Shown: positions 39,761-52,300, numbered from the stretch's first letter. The stretch: DNA of 64,000 bases from Acheta domesticus (GCA_031308135.1 JAHLJT010000631.1:190792955-190856954); one strand, 5' to 3'. Numbers and translations: made by a program. The notes: generated from the sequence alone by a model not told the origin.

Positions 39761-42700
39761 TGAATGGAATCGAATGACACGTCGCAGGTGATCAGTCCTG
39801 GTTGGTAGTAGTGATGTGTGTGATCATGTGAAATTTACAGACCTCTTTTATCCGAAATTTACGAATTCTCTTCGTTGCTGGTTTTCAGAATTTCAGAATT
39901 ATGCAATATGTGAAGGTTTAACGCAAATAAAATGAAAGTGAAGAAATGTATTAATACACATAAAGAATTGTTTTGGAAATTGACAAAACAACGTTACCAA
40001 TTTCTGTTTTATCAATCTGTTACGTAATATGCGTCAAAACAAGTGCTCATTTCAATTAACACTTCAATCATGTTTGGTTTTTCAAACTCGAACAAATCTT
40101 TATAATTTATTTCTACAGTATATAATTGACGATAATTTGCTCTTTGCTAGGCGGGTGACCTCACGTCATAGGCTGGTTTGTCATTGCGAGGCATTCTTCA
40201 TGACAAATATCACAAAAAAGAAAGCCATTTTCTTAAGGAATATTTAAGGTGGCCGAAACGCTTGCATATTATGCGCTTATATCCAACAGCCGGAAGTGTT
40301 CACTCTAACCATTCGCCGAAGGGTTAGAATGTGTTGAGACGATTTAATAGTTATTCATATGTAATAGGAAGTTAAGACACAGCTTTATTCATGAATGAAA
40401 TAACTCTCTAAAGTGAGAAAAGCTCAGTTAAAGCCCGTATCATGTATAAAAGTTTATTTTTATCTTTCTTTTTATTTCTTGCTTATATTAAAATTCGCGT
40501 TATACATGTTCATGTCAATTCCAGAGTAGCTACGACTGTGAGAACAAAAAGTGAAAGGGAGTAGGAATATAAAATTCAGCATACAATGAGGGCGTGTAGT
40601 GAATAAAATGCCGACCATCCTTACTGCTAGACCCCACATTCCATCTCCACTTTCCGCCTTCATTATCAGTCCTGACTTGCCGAACCACCATGCAGTTTTA
40701 ACTACCATGAGAGTACATGTGCAAGATAAGAGGCACTTCGTTTACACTTTGATGTGACTGGTTTTAAATTGGCACTTTCGTTGCGGCGACAATACTTTAA
40801 CAAACGAATTGCTGTTAAAGTAACACTTTTATCACGTTTAAAAATAACGTGTATTTATTACAAACACTAATGACAAAACTCTTGGTAATATCAAAAGTAA
40901 ACGAACCTTCACTGATTGCAACCAACTCATACTAATTCCATCATGCAATTAATTTTCACTTTATATTATCGAATAAATCATTGGAAATCGATTATCAACT
41001 ATCAAACTATCTTGAAATTATTCTGACACGATTAATTACATTAATAATATCTCGTTTTGTAATTGCAGTAGGGATAGTCGGTGGGAGTAGAGTTCTCGAT
41101 TGAACTTTACTAACACCTTCCTGATTAAATTATTTTCACCGTTTTCTAGTCACTTTTATTCATTTATTTATAGTTCAGAAACACCCTTTTATGCGATGTT
41201 ATTGAAAATGGAGAAGAATAAGTTAGCGTTACCCGGGTATTTAAGCATCACAACAATCTATTAAGCAGCATCACCCACCCCACCCCACCCCACCTCACTC
41301 CAGCCTGCTGTCCCGCCCGCTCCGCTCCTTCCCCCGTCTCCGTAGTCCCTCCCTTCCCGGCTATTCCGTCCGCTCCTTTCGTGTCCCCACTCATTTCGAT
41401 TAGGAGCCCCCTTCCCTCGCATTGCCCGGCAACGTCCTCCAACAATGGCTCCTCGACGTATCTCGAATTTCAAATTAATATTCGATTAATAATAAATAAT
41501 AAAAGTCAATTAAAAAAAGAAAATCCATGGTTCATCCCAAACTCTCAAATCCATCAAGAACTCTGTATCACACCTAACACTGTACATTTTTCCCTTCGCA
41601 AAATACTATAACAAAATTTCTCGAATACCTTCAGCTACCCATCTCAAACTTAGCAAACAGAACCCTCATCGTAAACAATTGAAAAGGGAATTACCCAGAG
41701 AATTTTTTGACCCTCCTTAAGCAGACTGGAAGCGATTAGCCTTACCGTGTAATATAAAGTACTTCTGAAAATGTAGTAATCACGATAAAAGAAAATATCT
41801 TGCAAACTTGCTGTATAAAATAAAATCAACTACTGTACCAGTCGTTCACGGCTGCTGAGGGCCTCAGACCAAGCATGAATAAATTAAAAAACAAAAGAAA
41901 AACACGTTTTGAGGAAACATATTGAGTCACAATCTCGTCTACGATTTTTTAAGCCACTCAAAAACGTTTGTTCAAAAAATTAGGAACAGTGGTTCAAAAG
42001 TTTGAAAACAATTGCTTCAGTGGTTCAAACGTTTTATTGCTTTGTTTGTGTGTGTGAACATACACGTCGTACATACATTCACTTTATTTAATAGAAGAGT
42101 AGTGGCATTAAGGGACGTGTGAAACTATGCAAACGATCTGATATTAGTGCAAAGCTGAAATGCTAGTGGTATGTGTCCTTCATAAACACCAAACACGCGT
42201 ACTCTCCAGTGGTCTTGGTGCTACACGGCCTCGTTATAATGGCTCATCTTTTCACGGGAAGGTTTACTCCCCTACCCCTACTGCACCCTAGCCATTTACT
42301 CTGCCTGAACTCGTGCCCTTAGCGAGTTGATGCTTTTTGAGTCCCTCCGTTGGTATTGCCTTTAGAACGTTTAGACACAAACAATCCGCGCAGTTGCATT
42401 GTGAGGGACAGCGGCAGGTATCCACTTTCCATGAAAGGCAGATTGTGTGTGTTATAGACGCTGACGGAGCGGAAGGGGTGTACTACTACAGAGATGCATT
42501 TCTCCCCAAGTCAGCGTGAATATCCATGGGAATGGTGAACGTCAAGTGTTTGGACTGCGCTGCGAGAGAGCCAGAGGTCGAGAGGGTCACATCCTGCGAG
42601 GAGTAAATTCTCTGGGGAGACACCGCTACGAACACTTAAATTACGAGTAAATAGGTTGCAAATTAAATATTTAAATATATTTTGTAATTATTATATCGCA

Positions 42701-42983
42701 AAAAAATGTGTAATACTTATAAGATATTTCTCAGAAAATTGTTATTAATATTTTAGCATAAGCAAGTATCTAGTTGATGTCCTGATGCACGTGATTTCGC
42801 TTTTATCGACATCTAGCGGGAAAAAGAATTTGATCGCCGCAAGCTGTCGTCGTAATCACAATAGTTCTGCGCGAAAAAAAAGAAGTCATTGACTTAGAAA
42901 TTAAATAAACATTAATTTATTTGCATAATGTGACAAACATTTTTAAAATCGCATAAATTAAATTAAATTTAAGCAGATAATGA
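39761..42983. other. Mostly AT-rich spacer
   Basis: No family recognised. A C-rich CACCCCACCC run lies at 41271-41300 on the plus strand. Frames up to about 78 codons match nothing I know. Confidence 0.45.
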
Positions 42984-44654
42984 CATTTTTACTTTCCCTA
43001 TACGTACGTGTACACGGAGTGATATACGTAGTATAGGGAAAGTTATGTAATGCTGCGCGAAAAAATGGCCAATTTTCGGCGGAAAAAAATTAATTGCCGG
43101 GGCGTGGAAACGAAAAAGTGGATAAAACCAGTTGCTAAATTAAGAAAAAAAATCCCTAACACGTGGTGTAGCCAGAAACCCTGTTTTCTAGGTCCTTGAT
43201 ACCGAAAACCCAATTGAATGGAAAACGTCCGTCTGTCCGTCCTTCTGTCTGTCCGTCTTGTCTGTCTGTCCGTCCGTCCGTCCGTCTGTCCGTCCGTCCA
43301 TCCGTCTGTCTGTCTGTGAACACTGCTAGCGCCTAAACCATTCGTACGATTTCTTCCAAAATGGATATTCCCCGGTCGATCCGATTCTAATCAAAGCTTT
43401 GAGATTTTGAAAAATATTCTGTAAAATTTGGGGGTACTTTATATGAAGCCCCCCGGCGATTTTCAAAATTTTCTCAAAAACGGCTCCATATTTTTTCTTT
43501 AAATTTCTTGTATGAATAGAGTAAAATACACTCATTTACATGGCATAGGCTCGATTTTCACGGATAACTCTGAATTTTTGATAATTGCAAAAGTTTAAAA
43601 TTTTTACGGCGTCTTTTTGGAACTACGAAATTGAAGGTATAGATTTTTTCTTCAAATACAATTTTTCCTTCATAGTGAGTTCTTTCTTTAAGGTCATCTA
43701 CATTTTTTTGAAAATGTTCGTATTTTTTGCGCAATATTGCGTACAATATGTGCAATTTAAAAAATTACATAAACAAGATTTTCTCAAAAACGGCTCTAAA
43801 TTTTTTCTTTAAACTTTTGGTAGGGATAGTGGTAAATGTACTCTATTAGATGACGTGAAAGCCATATTGCTCTATCGGTTGGTTTTTTCAAAAATTACAA
43901 AAATGTAAATTTTTTTACTTGTCTCTCACGTCATTAATTTTTACACTATCGGCGATTTTTTTTACATTATTATATTTACGAGTACATGTGCTTTAAATAA
44001 TGTCAAGTAACGTTTCTTGAAAACACTACCGTTTTCTGTGAAAAGTAGCTCAAATTTCGACATTTTCAGAAATGCTCAAACGCCATTTTCTCATATATGG
44101 CTGCAAATTATTTCTTGAAACTTTTGTAACTAATAGTGATAATTACACTCTTTAATATGACTTTAAGTTTATTTTGAGGATTTTTTTGTTTTTTCGAAAA
44201 TTATAAAAATGTAAATTTTTTGAAAGATCTCTCACATCTTTAATATGCACATTACCAGCAATTTGTAAACATTATTATATTTGTGAGTGTAAGTGTTTCA
44301 AATAACTTTAATTAAATTATTTTGAAAACTCAAAAATTTTCTGTGAAAATGAGCTTCAAATTTCGCATTTTTAGTGGTGCTAAAATGCCATTTTCTTTTA
44401 AATGGCACATAATTTTTAAAAGAAAATTGCCATTTACGGCTAGGTTTCTGTGTCCTTTAATATTCTAAAATTAATATTTTCGTTCTACCAATAGGAAACC
44501 GAAAAATTAAGAAAATGACAAAATAATGTCCTTTTGGCGGTGATAGATGGTAGCTGGCAAGAAAGAGTATGTCGCAATTCCGAATAGCTAGCGAAGACCC
44601 AAGGAAATAGAAAACTAATACGGGAAAGTCTGTGCCATTCTGTAGCACCACTAG
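42984..44654 (+). repeat. 306-bp-subunit repeat, copy C (longest)
   Basis: The repeat starts CATTTTTACTTTCCC; the first 60 bp contain inverted CTTTCCCTATAC and GTATAGGGAAAG. A GTCC/GTCT array follows at 43230-43318. The core is four degenerate tandem subunits starting at 43471, 43781, 44088 and 44393 (spacing 310, 307 and 305 bp). Each subunit has TTCTCAAAAACGGCTC, CACTCTTTAATATGA-like, CAAAAATTACAAAAATGTAA and GTTTTCTGTGAAAA blocks. It ends GTGCCATTCTGTAGCACCACTAG. All three copies end CTAG or CTAA followed by TTT. It has no long frame. A Helitron-like non-autonomous element is one reading; a satellite-bearing element of another type is equally possible. Confidence 0.88.
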
Positions 44655-45277
44655 TTTGATTTTCAATTGACTGGAATTTTAAGATGCAAAAAAAAGGTCT
44701 ACTTTCAAAAGGGTGGGTAATTATTCACAAAAAAACATTCAAAGGTTTGAGCTCCTCAGTTGTTTTCAAGAAATCAACTCAAGTGGAATATAAATCTATT
44801 AATACAATTGTTAACATGACACTGATTTTCAACTAGGTTTTCTTTCACTGCAAATATTTAGTGAGTGTTTCTTGTGTCTACAAATTCTCAAGATTCCTGG
44901 AGAAGTCTCTCCAGACCTGTCCCTTCTATTAGCGAATTCCCCTCACCAAAGACATGGCTTCATGAACCACATCCAAGCAGCGCGGTAGCAATACTCATAA
45001 GAGACGCAACACAAAGGGCTATTATGTCTCGCAGAACGCCCTTGTTTCATCCGCATCCCAGCTGCTATATTGCACCGCTGCCCAGTCACCTCGCCAAAAC
45101 GCCGCCCGACTACCTCTCTTCCCTCACCCGCTCGCCCACTCGTCCCTGCTGCCCCCTCGCCGTCACTGTTCCACCACTACCCAGTCCCTTGGCGTTTGTG
45201 GGCCCCAGCATTCCAGCTCTTCGCCTTCATCGCCGACCCCGCTCTTCGACGACCCCGCTCGCCGCTCCCTATCAATC
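44655..45277. other. Spacer, C-rich in its second half
   Basis: A 140-codon frame at 44865-45287 (+) has Ser/Pro/Arg-rich composition and no recognisable domain. Not called as a gene. Confidence 0.4.
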
Positions 45278-45510
45278 AAGCTCCTGATCATTTCCACTCT
45301 TGGCCATTTTCACTCCAGCTCATTACCGCTCTTTCTCATCCCCACTCCTGATCATTATCGCTCCTAATCATTATCGCTCCTAATTATTATCGCTCCAGAT
45401 CATTACCGCTCCTGGTCATTCCCGCTCCTGGCCATTTCCGCTTCTGGTCATTCCTGCTATGGGTCATTCCCGCTACTGGTCATTCCTGCTTCTGGCCATT
45501 CTTGCTGTGA
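45278..45510 (+). repeat. 16-bp minisatellite
   Basis: Consecutive units of the form TCGCTCCTGGTCATTC with variants (AATCATTA, GGCCATTT), about 13 copies. The most regular part is 45350-45480. Confidence 0.85.
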
Positions 45511-45644
45511 GAATTTGCTGCTCCAGCAAGTGTAGAAGTAGGGAGAAACTGGAATCCAGTAGGGAGAAACTGGTTGGGGCAGCTGACCTCACACTCCTCG
45601 GTTGCTCAGAGTGCAATAAAACAATTCAGATATTTTCATCTAAT

Positions 45645-46110
45645 TTAATTATAGTGAATAATTTAATTACAAAACTAATTTGCTGTATGACCAGCATTCA
45701 CATGATATGAGGAATTGAGGTTATTAATAGAAATAATTAGTTCAATGAAATGAACATGCTCTGTAAGCAGCATAGATACCATATGAGGTATTAAGGTTAT
45801 TGATACAAACAACTAGTTCAGTGAAATAAACATGCTGTGTATGCAGCATTGATAGCATGTAAGGTATTCAAGTTATTAACACCAATATTAGTTCAATGAA
45901 ATAAACGTGCTGTGTAGACAGCATTGTACCATGTAAGGTATTAAAAATTATTAATACAAGTAACCAGTTCAATCAAATAAACATGCTATGTAAGCAGCAT
46001 TGATAACATAAGGTATTAATGTTATTAACACAATATTAGTTCAATGAAATGAACGTGCTGTGTAGACAGCGTAGGTATCATGTAATGTATTATAAGTTAT
46101 TACAAACAAT
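45645..46110 (+). repeat. 75-76-bp satellite, about six units
   Basis: GTTATT starts recur at 45720, 45796, 45872, 45947, 46021 and 46096, with a degenerate unit before the first. Each unit contains AGTTCAATGAAATAAAC and a small hairpin GCTGTGTAGACAGC. No coding frame. Confidence 0.9.
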
Positions 46111-46690
46111 TGGGTTACGTTACAACTTTTATGGAGTGTGTGTAGCTCCAGGAGGTTGCCAGTAGTATACGTGCAAGTTCTAAACCTCGCAGCCGTCTTC
46201 AGTCGTCGGTTAGCCCTCGACCAGAATATGCCACACAGAGGGGAATCATCCAAATTGCAGGTACACACGGTTGTGAGTCTGGACATAAAGCAATTTGCAG
46301 GCGACAAGAGGAATCATGCCTCTCGGCCATGTGGCTTACACGTGCGAAAACCTTTGCACGCTTCTTGCGTCTTCAATTAGAGCAAACGAAACACTGAGCA
46401 AACGAAATACTGAAACTGCACTTAAAACCCACGACACATTGATAAAACAAATGGTCACTGTCGCACATACTAAAATATCCCGGATGGCTAGGGATAAGAG
46501 GCAGCTTGAATATACTCTGGCCACGCCGCCATGCTCTCACACAACAACGTGCTCTGCCTGCCACGACCAGCTCGGAAGTCCAATGCCACGCTTCCGCTGG
46601 CGGTTGTAACGACTCCTGCCCCGTCCGGTGGAAGATGTTACACTCGGCGCGGGGCAAGGAGTTTGAAGGGGAAGAGGTGCATCTCCGCTA
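46111..46690. other. Spacer with unrecognised short frames
   Basis: Frames up to about 105 codons overlap on both strands; none shows a known motif. Confidence 0.4.
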
Positions 46691-46699
46691 TATCCGACA

Positions 46700-46830
46700 C
46701 TTGCTATTGGTCAAACCCACTCCTTGTTATCCCCGCTTCTCATCATCTCAACTACTCGGCGTCCAAGTCCTCAAAGAATCCTCTCTTTGGCGTCCTCGCT
46801 TCTCGACGTTCCCACGTTTGTGACAGAGAG
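46700..46830 (+). repeat. Degenerate TTCTCGACGTCCC-type minisatellite, block 1
   Basis: Repeated variants such as CGCTTCTCGACGTTCCCAC precede SINE S7. The same kind of block precedes S8. Confidence 0.6.
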
Positions 46831-46834
46831 GTCC

Positions 46835-47135
46835 TCGAGTTTAAGTTTCGAGCTATAGTTAGGTCGAATTCAGCCACTGCTTGAAGAATAATTTTTAGCG
46901 GCCGGATACCGATCGATAGTTTTACATGGCTTCTTCTGTCAACACCAGGCAAAGCCAAATCAGTATTTCAACGAATAGAACAACTCTCAAATTCTCTTCC
47001 TTCTTCTTATCTGTTTTCCCCTTACCCATACTCATTCACATGCATTACATTCATATCGGAAGACAAGTCAGGAGCTTAGTTTGTCTCAGCTGGTGCAATG
47101 CCCTGCTGGCGGGAGATGGAGAAAAACGCGACCCC
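46835..47135 (+). mobile_element. SINE copy S7 (headless)
   Basis: Starts AGCTATAGTTAGGTCGAATTCAG. Core (TTAGCGGCCGGA, CAACACCAGGC) and tail (CACATGCATTACATTC, GGAAGACAAGTCAGGAGCTTAG, GGCGGGAGAT) follow. Confidence 0.8.
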
Positions 47136-47274
47136 ATAATTAGTAGGTTGAAACGAGACATTAAGTTCCAGGGAAGTAGATCACTCTTACCTCTCCGCTA
47201 TAACAGGGATTACACTTACAGTGCTAATGAGCTAGTTACCTCGCCCGATAACACTAACTACCCTCTCAGTGGAT

Positions 47275-47643
47275 GACTGCGCTCTTCGATGGCTCCGCCC
47301 TTCAATGTCCTCTCTCTCGACATCCTAACTTCTAAAGACCACGGTTCCTCTTCGTCCCCGATTCTTAACGTCCCTACTCTTTGACGCCTCCTCCCTCCAA
47401 TGTGCTCCCTCCTTGACGTCTCGTTTTGACATAATCGCTTCTCGACATCCCCGTTTCTCAACGTCTGTAATTCTCGTCCTTCCCTCTCCCGTCTTCTCGA
47501 TTTGCCCACTTCTCAATTTCCTCTCTCTTCCATGTCCCCAATTTTTGACGTCCTCTTTCTTCGATCTCCACTCTTCCCTGCGTTCCTACCCTACGACGTC
47601 CCGTCTCCTCGACATGCCCGCTTCTCGACGTCCCCAATACTAG
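47275..47643 (+). repeat. Degenerate TTCTCGACGTCCC-type minisatellite, block 2
   Basis: About 370 bp of variants of a 15-16-bp unit (CTTCTCGACATCCCCG, CTTCTCGACGTCCCC). It ends directly at SINE S8. Ser/Arg/Pro-rich frames are by-products. Confidence 0.75.
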
Positions 47644-47644
47644 C

Positions 47645-47810
47645 TTCGTAGCTAGGTCGAATTCTGCTGTTAACAGGAGGAGAATTCTACAGGCTGTCTG
47701 CTCTAATCGGTAGTTTTCTGTGGTATTTATGATCAAGATCAGGCGAATGCCAGGTCACTACCCTGACAAAATGGCCAGAGAACGCGTGATCTTTACTTCT
47801 TCTTACTTAT
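47645..47810 (+). mobile_element. SINE copy S8 (core only)
   Basis: Starts CGTAGCTAGGTCGAATTC at nearly the same core position as S7. It continues through GAATTCTACAGGCTGTCTGCTC and CAGGCGAATGCCAGG, then is lost. Confidence 0.78.
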
Positions 47811-49730
47811 CATATCTTCAGAATATTAGATCAGAATATCAGATAAATATTTTTGAAGCAAAAATATGTTAACTTGAAATTTGAAAAATGTTTATTTATA
47901 ATGGTAGTAGTCCTTTGGATGTGATCCAATCAATAGATATTATTTTTTTGGATAAATTGAGTATAATTATAAATAAGTATTGGCTTTAGGAGTCGGAAAA
48001 TGTTCTCGTAGATTCGTCCCTGCCCCACGAAAAAGATAGATTTCTATTGTTGACATAGATTACCTGTGTTTAAGCAGTGTGCGTTGTCTACGTTGTAGAA
48101 GTTGACTATGGTTATTTACGCGAAGACGCACATCACTGGTCAAAAGGAAGCGGTGTAAATCGGGTCTAAGGGCCTTCACCGCTCCTACCGCACTTAACCA
48201 AATATGGACACTCCACCGCCAGCACCGCTTTCAATGCGAACCTCACTGCCTCCTTCAGCCCCCCCCCCGCCTTCCTCTCATTGGTTGTTCCCTTCTGCCG
48301 TCTCTCCGCGCAGTCCTTCCACCCTCCCTTCCATTCTTCTCCGGCGTTGCCACCCCTGCCTCCTCGCCAACGCAGCGATGCCTCTTGTATACCGAAAACG
48401 CATTTGGAGACCATTGTGTCTGACGCGTTAACAATTTATCCTTTAGTTTCCATGTTGCCTCCGGCCTCTCGCGAGGAAGTTCATTGTGCAAATGTTGTTC
48501 TTGATAGCACTGCTTGAGTTGAAGTACATATACGCGTTACGGTTTGGTCGATAATGAAGAACATTTGGTTACGAGGATGTTTAATCATACGACAGGAAAA
48601 GCTCCAAGGATTCTTTTTTGTCTTTAGAGCGTTACAAAGAATACACAGAAATTTAAAAAGAGTCTATACATGTCATGATATCTTTTGTATTTTCTGGAGT
48701 ATGTTTTTAGAAATCATACTCAACAAAAAAGAAGCTGGTATTCTAAATGAAGATAGTTGTTGAAGTTACTCTATTACATACTCTGTAAATTAGTATTAAT
48801 TTTCATAAAATTGTTTCAGTGTCCGACAAACGAAAATAAATGTAAAACAAAAACACGTTAAAGGAAAGTTTCCAAGGAAAACATGCAAAGAAAAAATTGG
48901 ATCTGTTTTTAAGAAAAAATTATAAATTTCCATTAATTCACGCAACAACTACTCAGTTTTCCGAAAAATTATACATATCTTTACTTGAACTATTTTTAGA
49001 ACAGATTACAATAAAAAAACGAGGTTGGCGTACCGAATTATTAAGTTTTCTTCATGTGTCACATTTCATATATCTGCTATCCTGACACTAAAAGATCCGT
49101 GGAATAGTTTCTGAAGAGAGGGATAGCTTATAAAAAACGAACATTTATATTTCTGTTAGTTTTAAAGTTAATTTGCCGTCTTGTTTTGTCTTGAAAATTT
49201 TGCTGAATTAGAATATCCGCATCTTGTTTTTAGAAAACCGAGTATTAAACTACTATTAAAGTACAATAAACACATATCTTTAATTAAGTTGAAGAAAGTA
49301 GCAGTTAAAACATTACCATTTTTTGAACAACGTTTCTTGAATTTATCTTTTCATGTCTTCAGATTTCAGACTCATTGATTCATAATTCGCTAATTAGATC
49401 TTGTCTCCTTCCTGACCATCGTACAAAACTCCACCCCCTCTTCCCGCCCCGTCCCGCTTCCCACGTGTCCCCAACCCTCCGACCTGACCTACCCCGTCCC
49501 TGATTGCCTTGCTCCGCCCGGCACCACTTCGACGAGCACCTGCCACACCGCTGCTTCTAAAACACCTAAATGTATCGCGAAGTTGCATTAAACCAGAATT
49601 TGTTGGAAAAAATGGAAGTCATATTTTGAATCGCGAACTCTCATGTGTTTTTTTTTCTCGGCCGCTCAAGTAACAGTTCTCGCGAAATATTAGTGAAATT
49701 GCCCCAAGAGTTCCAGGGATATGGAACACA
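47811..49730. other. Spacer, nothing recognised
   Basis: Mostly AT-rich, with C-rich patches at 48160-48480 and 49420-49560. No supported gene. Confidence 0.45.
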
Positions 49731-49737
49731 CACACAA

Positions 49738-49985
49738 ATCATTGATTGATTGTTATTGATTCCGGGCTCGTCAACTACTGAGGTCATTAGTCTCACAGTG
49801 CATGGTTTTCCTGGGGAGGTAGCGGTGATCTTCTCCCGCTGGATGGCGAGATCCGGCGCCGACTACCGCCGCCTAGCGGGGTTTTCCCCTACCTGGTATC
49901 TCCCACCAGTCGCACCGCTCCAGCCAAGACAAGCACTAAGCCCCCAACCGTTCTCGCGGCATGTAAGGTAGTGTAGTTTATGTTA
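49738..49985 (-). mobile_element. SINE copy S9 (3' half)
   Basis: On the minus strand: ACTACACTACCTTACATG, GGGAGATACCAGGTAGGGG, CGCTAGGCGGCGGTAGTCGG, ATCTCGCCATCCAGCGGGAG, GAGACTAATGACCTCAGTAG, ending in AATCAATAACAATCAATCAA. It is the best-preserved tail. Confidence 0.88.
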
Positions 49986-50699
49986 GTAGCTTACACACAA
50001 ATCTATCCATTCATTTTCTTAGATTGAAAAGAGGATGAGAAAAAATTGTATAGTATGAAAATGTGAGTAAAATTATTAGGAAATGAGAAAAATTATGAGG
50101 CTTAGGAAGGAGGACCAAGGAAACGTAGAAAAGAAAGAAAGAAAGAAAGGAAATAAATATGAGGATGGTAGAAAAAAAACAGATTTATGTAAGCAATCAG
50201 AGAAGTAGTTGTAAGCTCAGATAATTTTTGTATCAAGTCGGTGATTCAAAGGCATTAATTAAAAGAATATAGAAACAAAGATAGACTGCGCGTAATTGCA
50301 GCAATCTCTGCAACGACCGTACAACACAATCCTTCATACATCCGAGCTTATAATTGGTGCATAACCAAGATCAAATCCATTTCAATATTTTTTCTTCATA
50401 TAGTCTACGTAATTTTGCAATGCATTCATTCAACCAAAAATTTCCTCGTAATCCGTCAATTGCTCCCAGCCCCAATCACGGCCACAAAGACAGTCAACCG
50501 CGGCGACGCGCTGCAGCGGGATGAAAGGCATGAAGGGGGGCGGGAAGGATGGATTCGGCGTCAGGGCAGCGTCCAACCCGCGTTAATTTAATGATCATAC
50601 CGCCATTACGGCGTTGACGTCCACAGCGACGCGCGTCCACTGTAATGAACTCCCGGCGCAACGCCGCGCCCGGCGCCAGATACGGCTGATTGCTCGCCC
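49986..50699. other. Spacer, nothing recognised
   Basis: AT-rich to about 50460, then a short GC-rich patch next to SINE S10. Confidence 0.4.
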
Positions 50700-51110
50700 T
50701 AACGACCGCTGCGCTGTCTGGAGGAGAGTTCTGCCCGCCGGCTGATCTGCTGGGTAGTTTTCCATGGTTTCTTCGATCAACGCCAAGGGAATGCCGGAGA
50801 ACTGTCGTAAACAACCGGCTATGGTCCGCGTGCGATCTTTCTTCCTCATCCTTGATCCTGTATCTACCATTATAATCGTACTGGTACACGTGATTTGAAA
50901 GCGGTTGTGACCTACAAACGCTCGGCTGAGGAGTTCCTTTCCGGTGGAGATACCGGGAGGGAAACATCAGCACGCCGAGGAGTAGTAGAACTCCGGATTT
51001 CACGTTACTGCCGGAGACGATCACCGCCTCCTCCCGGGATATGATGTGTTCTACACTTACGGACTACTGACCACGGCAATTGACGCGACCGGAGATAATA
51101 CTCACTCACT
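50700..51110 (+). mobile_element. SINE copy S10 (headless, with distal tail)
   Basis: Core (TGTCTGGAGGAGAGTTCTG, TTTTCCATGGTTTCTTCGATC, GAATGCCGGAGAAC) and tail (GGTGGAGATACCGGG, GGAGACGATCACCGCCTCC, ACTACTGACC) are in order. Confidence 0.8.
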
Positions 51111-52300
51111 TCGATGTATCAGAGAACCTAGAGATAAAGAATTATGGAAATTTTTAGTTGCCAATTTATTGTAGCAGCCAAATATTATTTTATGCTTTTT
51201 TTAATAAGCAATATTTTTTGGACATGTGAGCTGCAAGGTCATTAGTGACCATATACACAAATTTTTACAATATTTATTCTCTTATTTGTATTTATTTTTT
51301 ATATTTTGCAATATAATGTCAATGTACTGTTATATAATTATTAAAAATTACGTCTTTTATTTTTATACAAGTGTGATATATACAGGTAAATCGGAACCGT
51401 TGATTGCAGAGAATGTACCAGAGGGCATCCATAATTCTTTTTGTTGCTTGTTTTACCTGTTAAGTTATTCTTCGATCGCTTAAAAATCACCAGAAAAGTT
51501 AAAAACCAAAGCAATCAAACTGCAAAATCTAATTGTAAATTGTTTGTATGTATTATTTACTTTGTCTCTAAGGAACAATAATGGACTTGGTTTGTTTTAA
51601 TGAAATTCAGCATGAGCAGGATCCAAATAAAAATATAATACATTTTTTCAAGATACAATATTTTGAGAAAATTGAGAAATTCTAAGAGACACAAATTATA
51701 TTGGTATTTCGTATTATTTAACGGTTTAAAAAATAGCAGTTTCATTGTATAGTGATAATAGTAGGTGTATTGATTTCATTTTCAGGTGGTGACTTTATTC
51801 TATTTCATTGTCATTGGCATCATTTGTCACTGTATGGCCAACTTGTGGACATTTAACTCTCGTTACTATTGAGATACTTTTAATGAGTCCAAGATTGTGT
51901 GCATAAATCGTTTCTCTCGTAGAGGTCAATAGTCGAGAAAAAGACAGCTGTCATCGTTTTAAAACTTGCAAGTTGGATAATACTACGGAAAGCAATCACT
52001 CTTCACTGTTTCTTGATGTGACATAACTCAATATACGTCACAGAATATGCAGGGAGAAAAATAAAAATAAATTACAAAACAGAAAAAAAATCTCCTCGAA
52101 TATTCTTTTGTGATAAAAAAAAACTATCTTAAAACTCAGAGGTCAAATAATTAATTTGCAATTTTTATTGCTTAATAATGCTACTTGTAATAATATTACA
52201 ACTAATTTCGTTAATAATAGTGACCTTTATTAGGTGTATTCGTTTCCATTACTTTTCAAAGCACAGCAGCAATTGTAGCGTCGTATAACCAATTTTACCT
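51111..52300. other. AT-rich spacer, nothing recognised
   Basis: No family recognised. Confidence 0.5.

Noticed and set aside
42180..42640. Moderately GC-rich patch that looked like decayed coding sequence
   Set aside because: No frame gave a motif I could name; I left it as spacer.
45278..46110. CRISPR-like array
   Set aside because: The units are contiguous tandem repeats without unique spacers, and the window is eukaryotic.
46041..46657. Overlapping frames of 88-105 codons as host exons
   Set aside because: No recognisable motif, no consistent strand, and neighbouring DNA is satellite and SINE.
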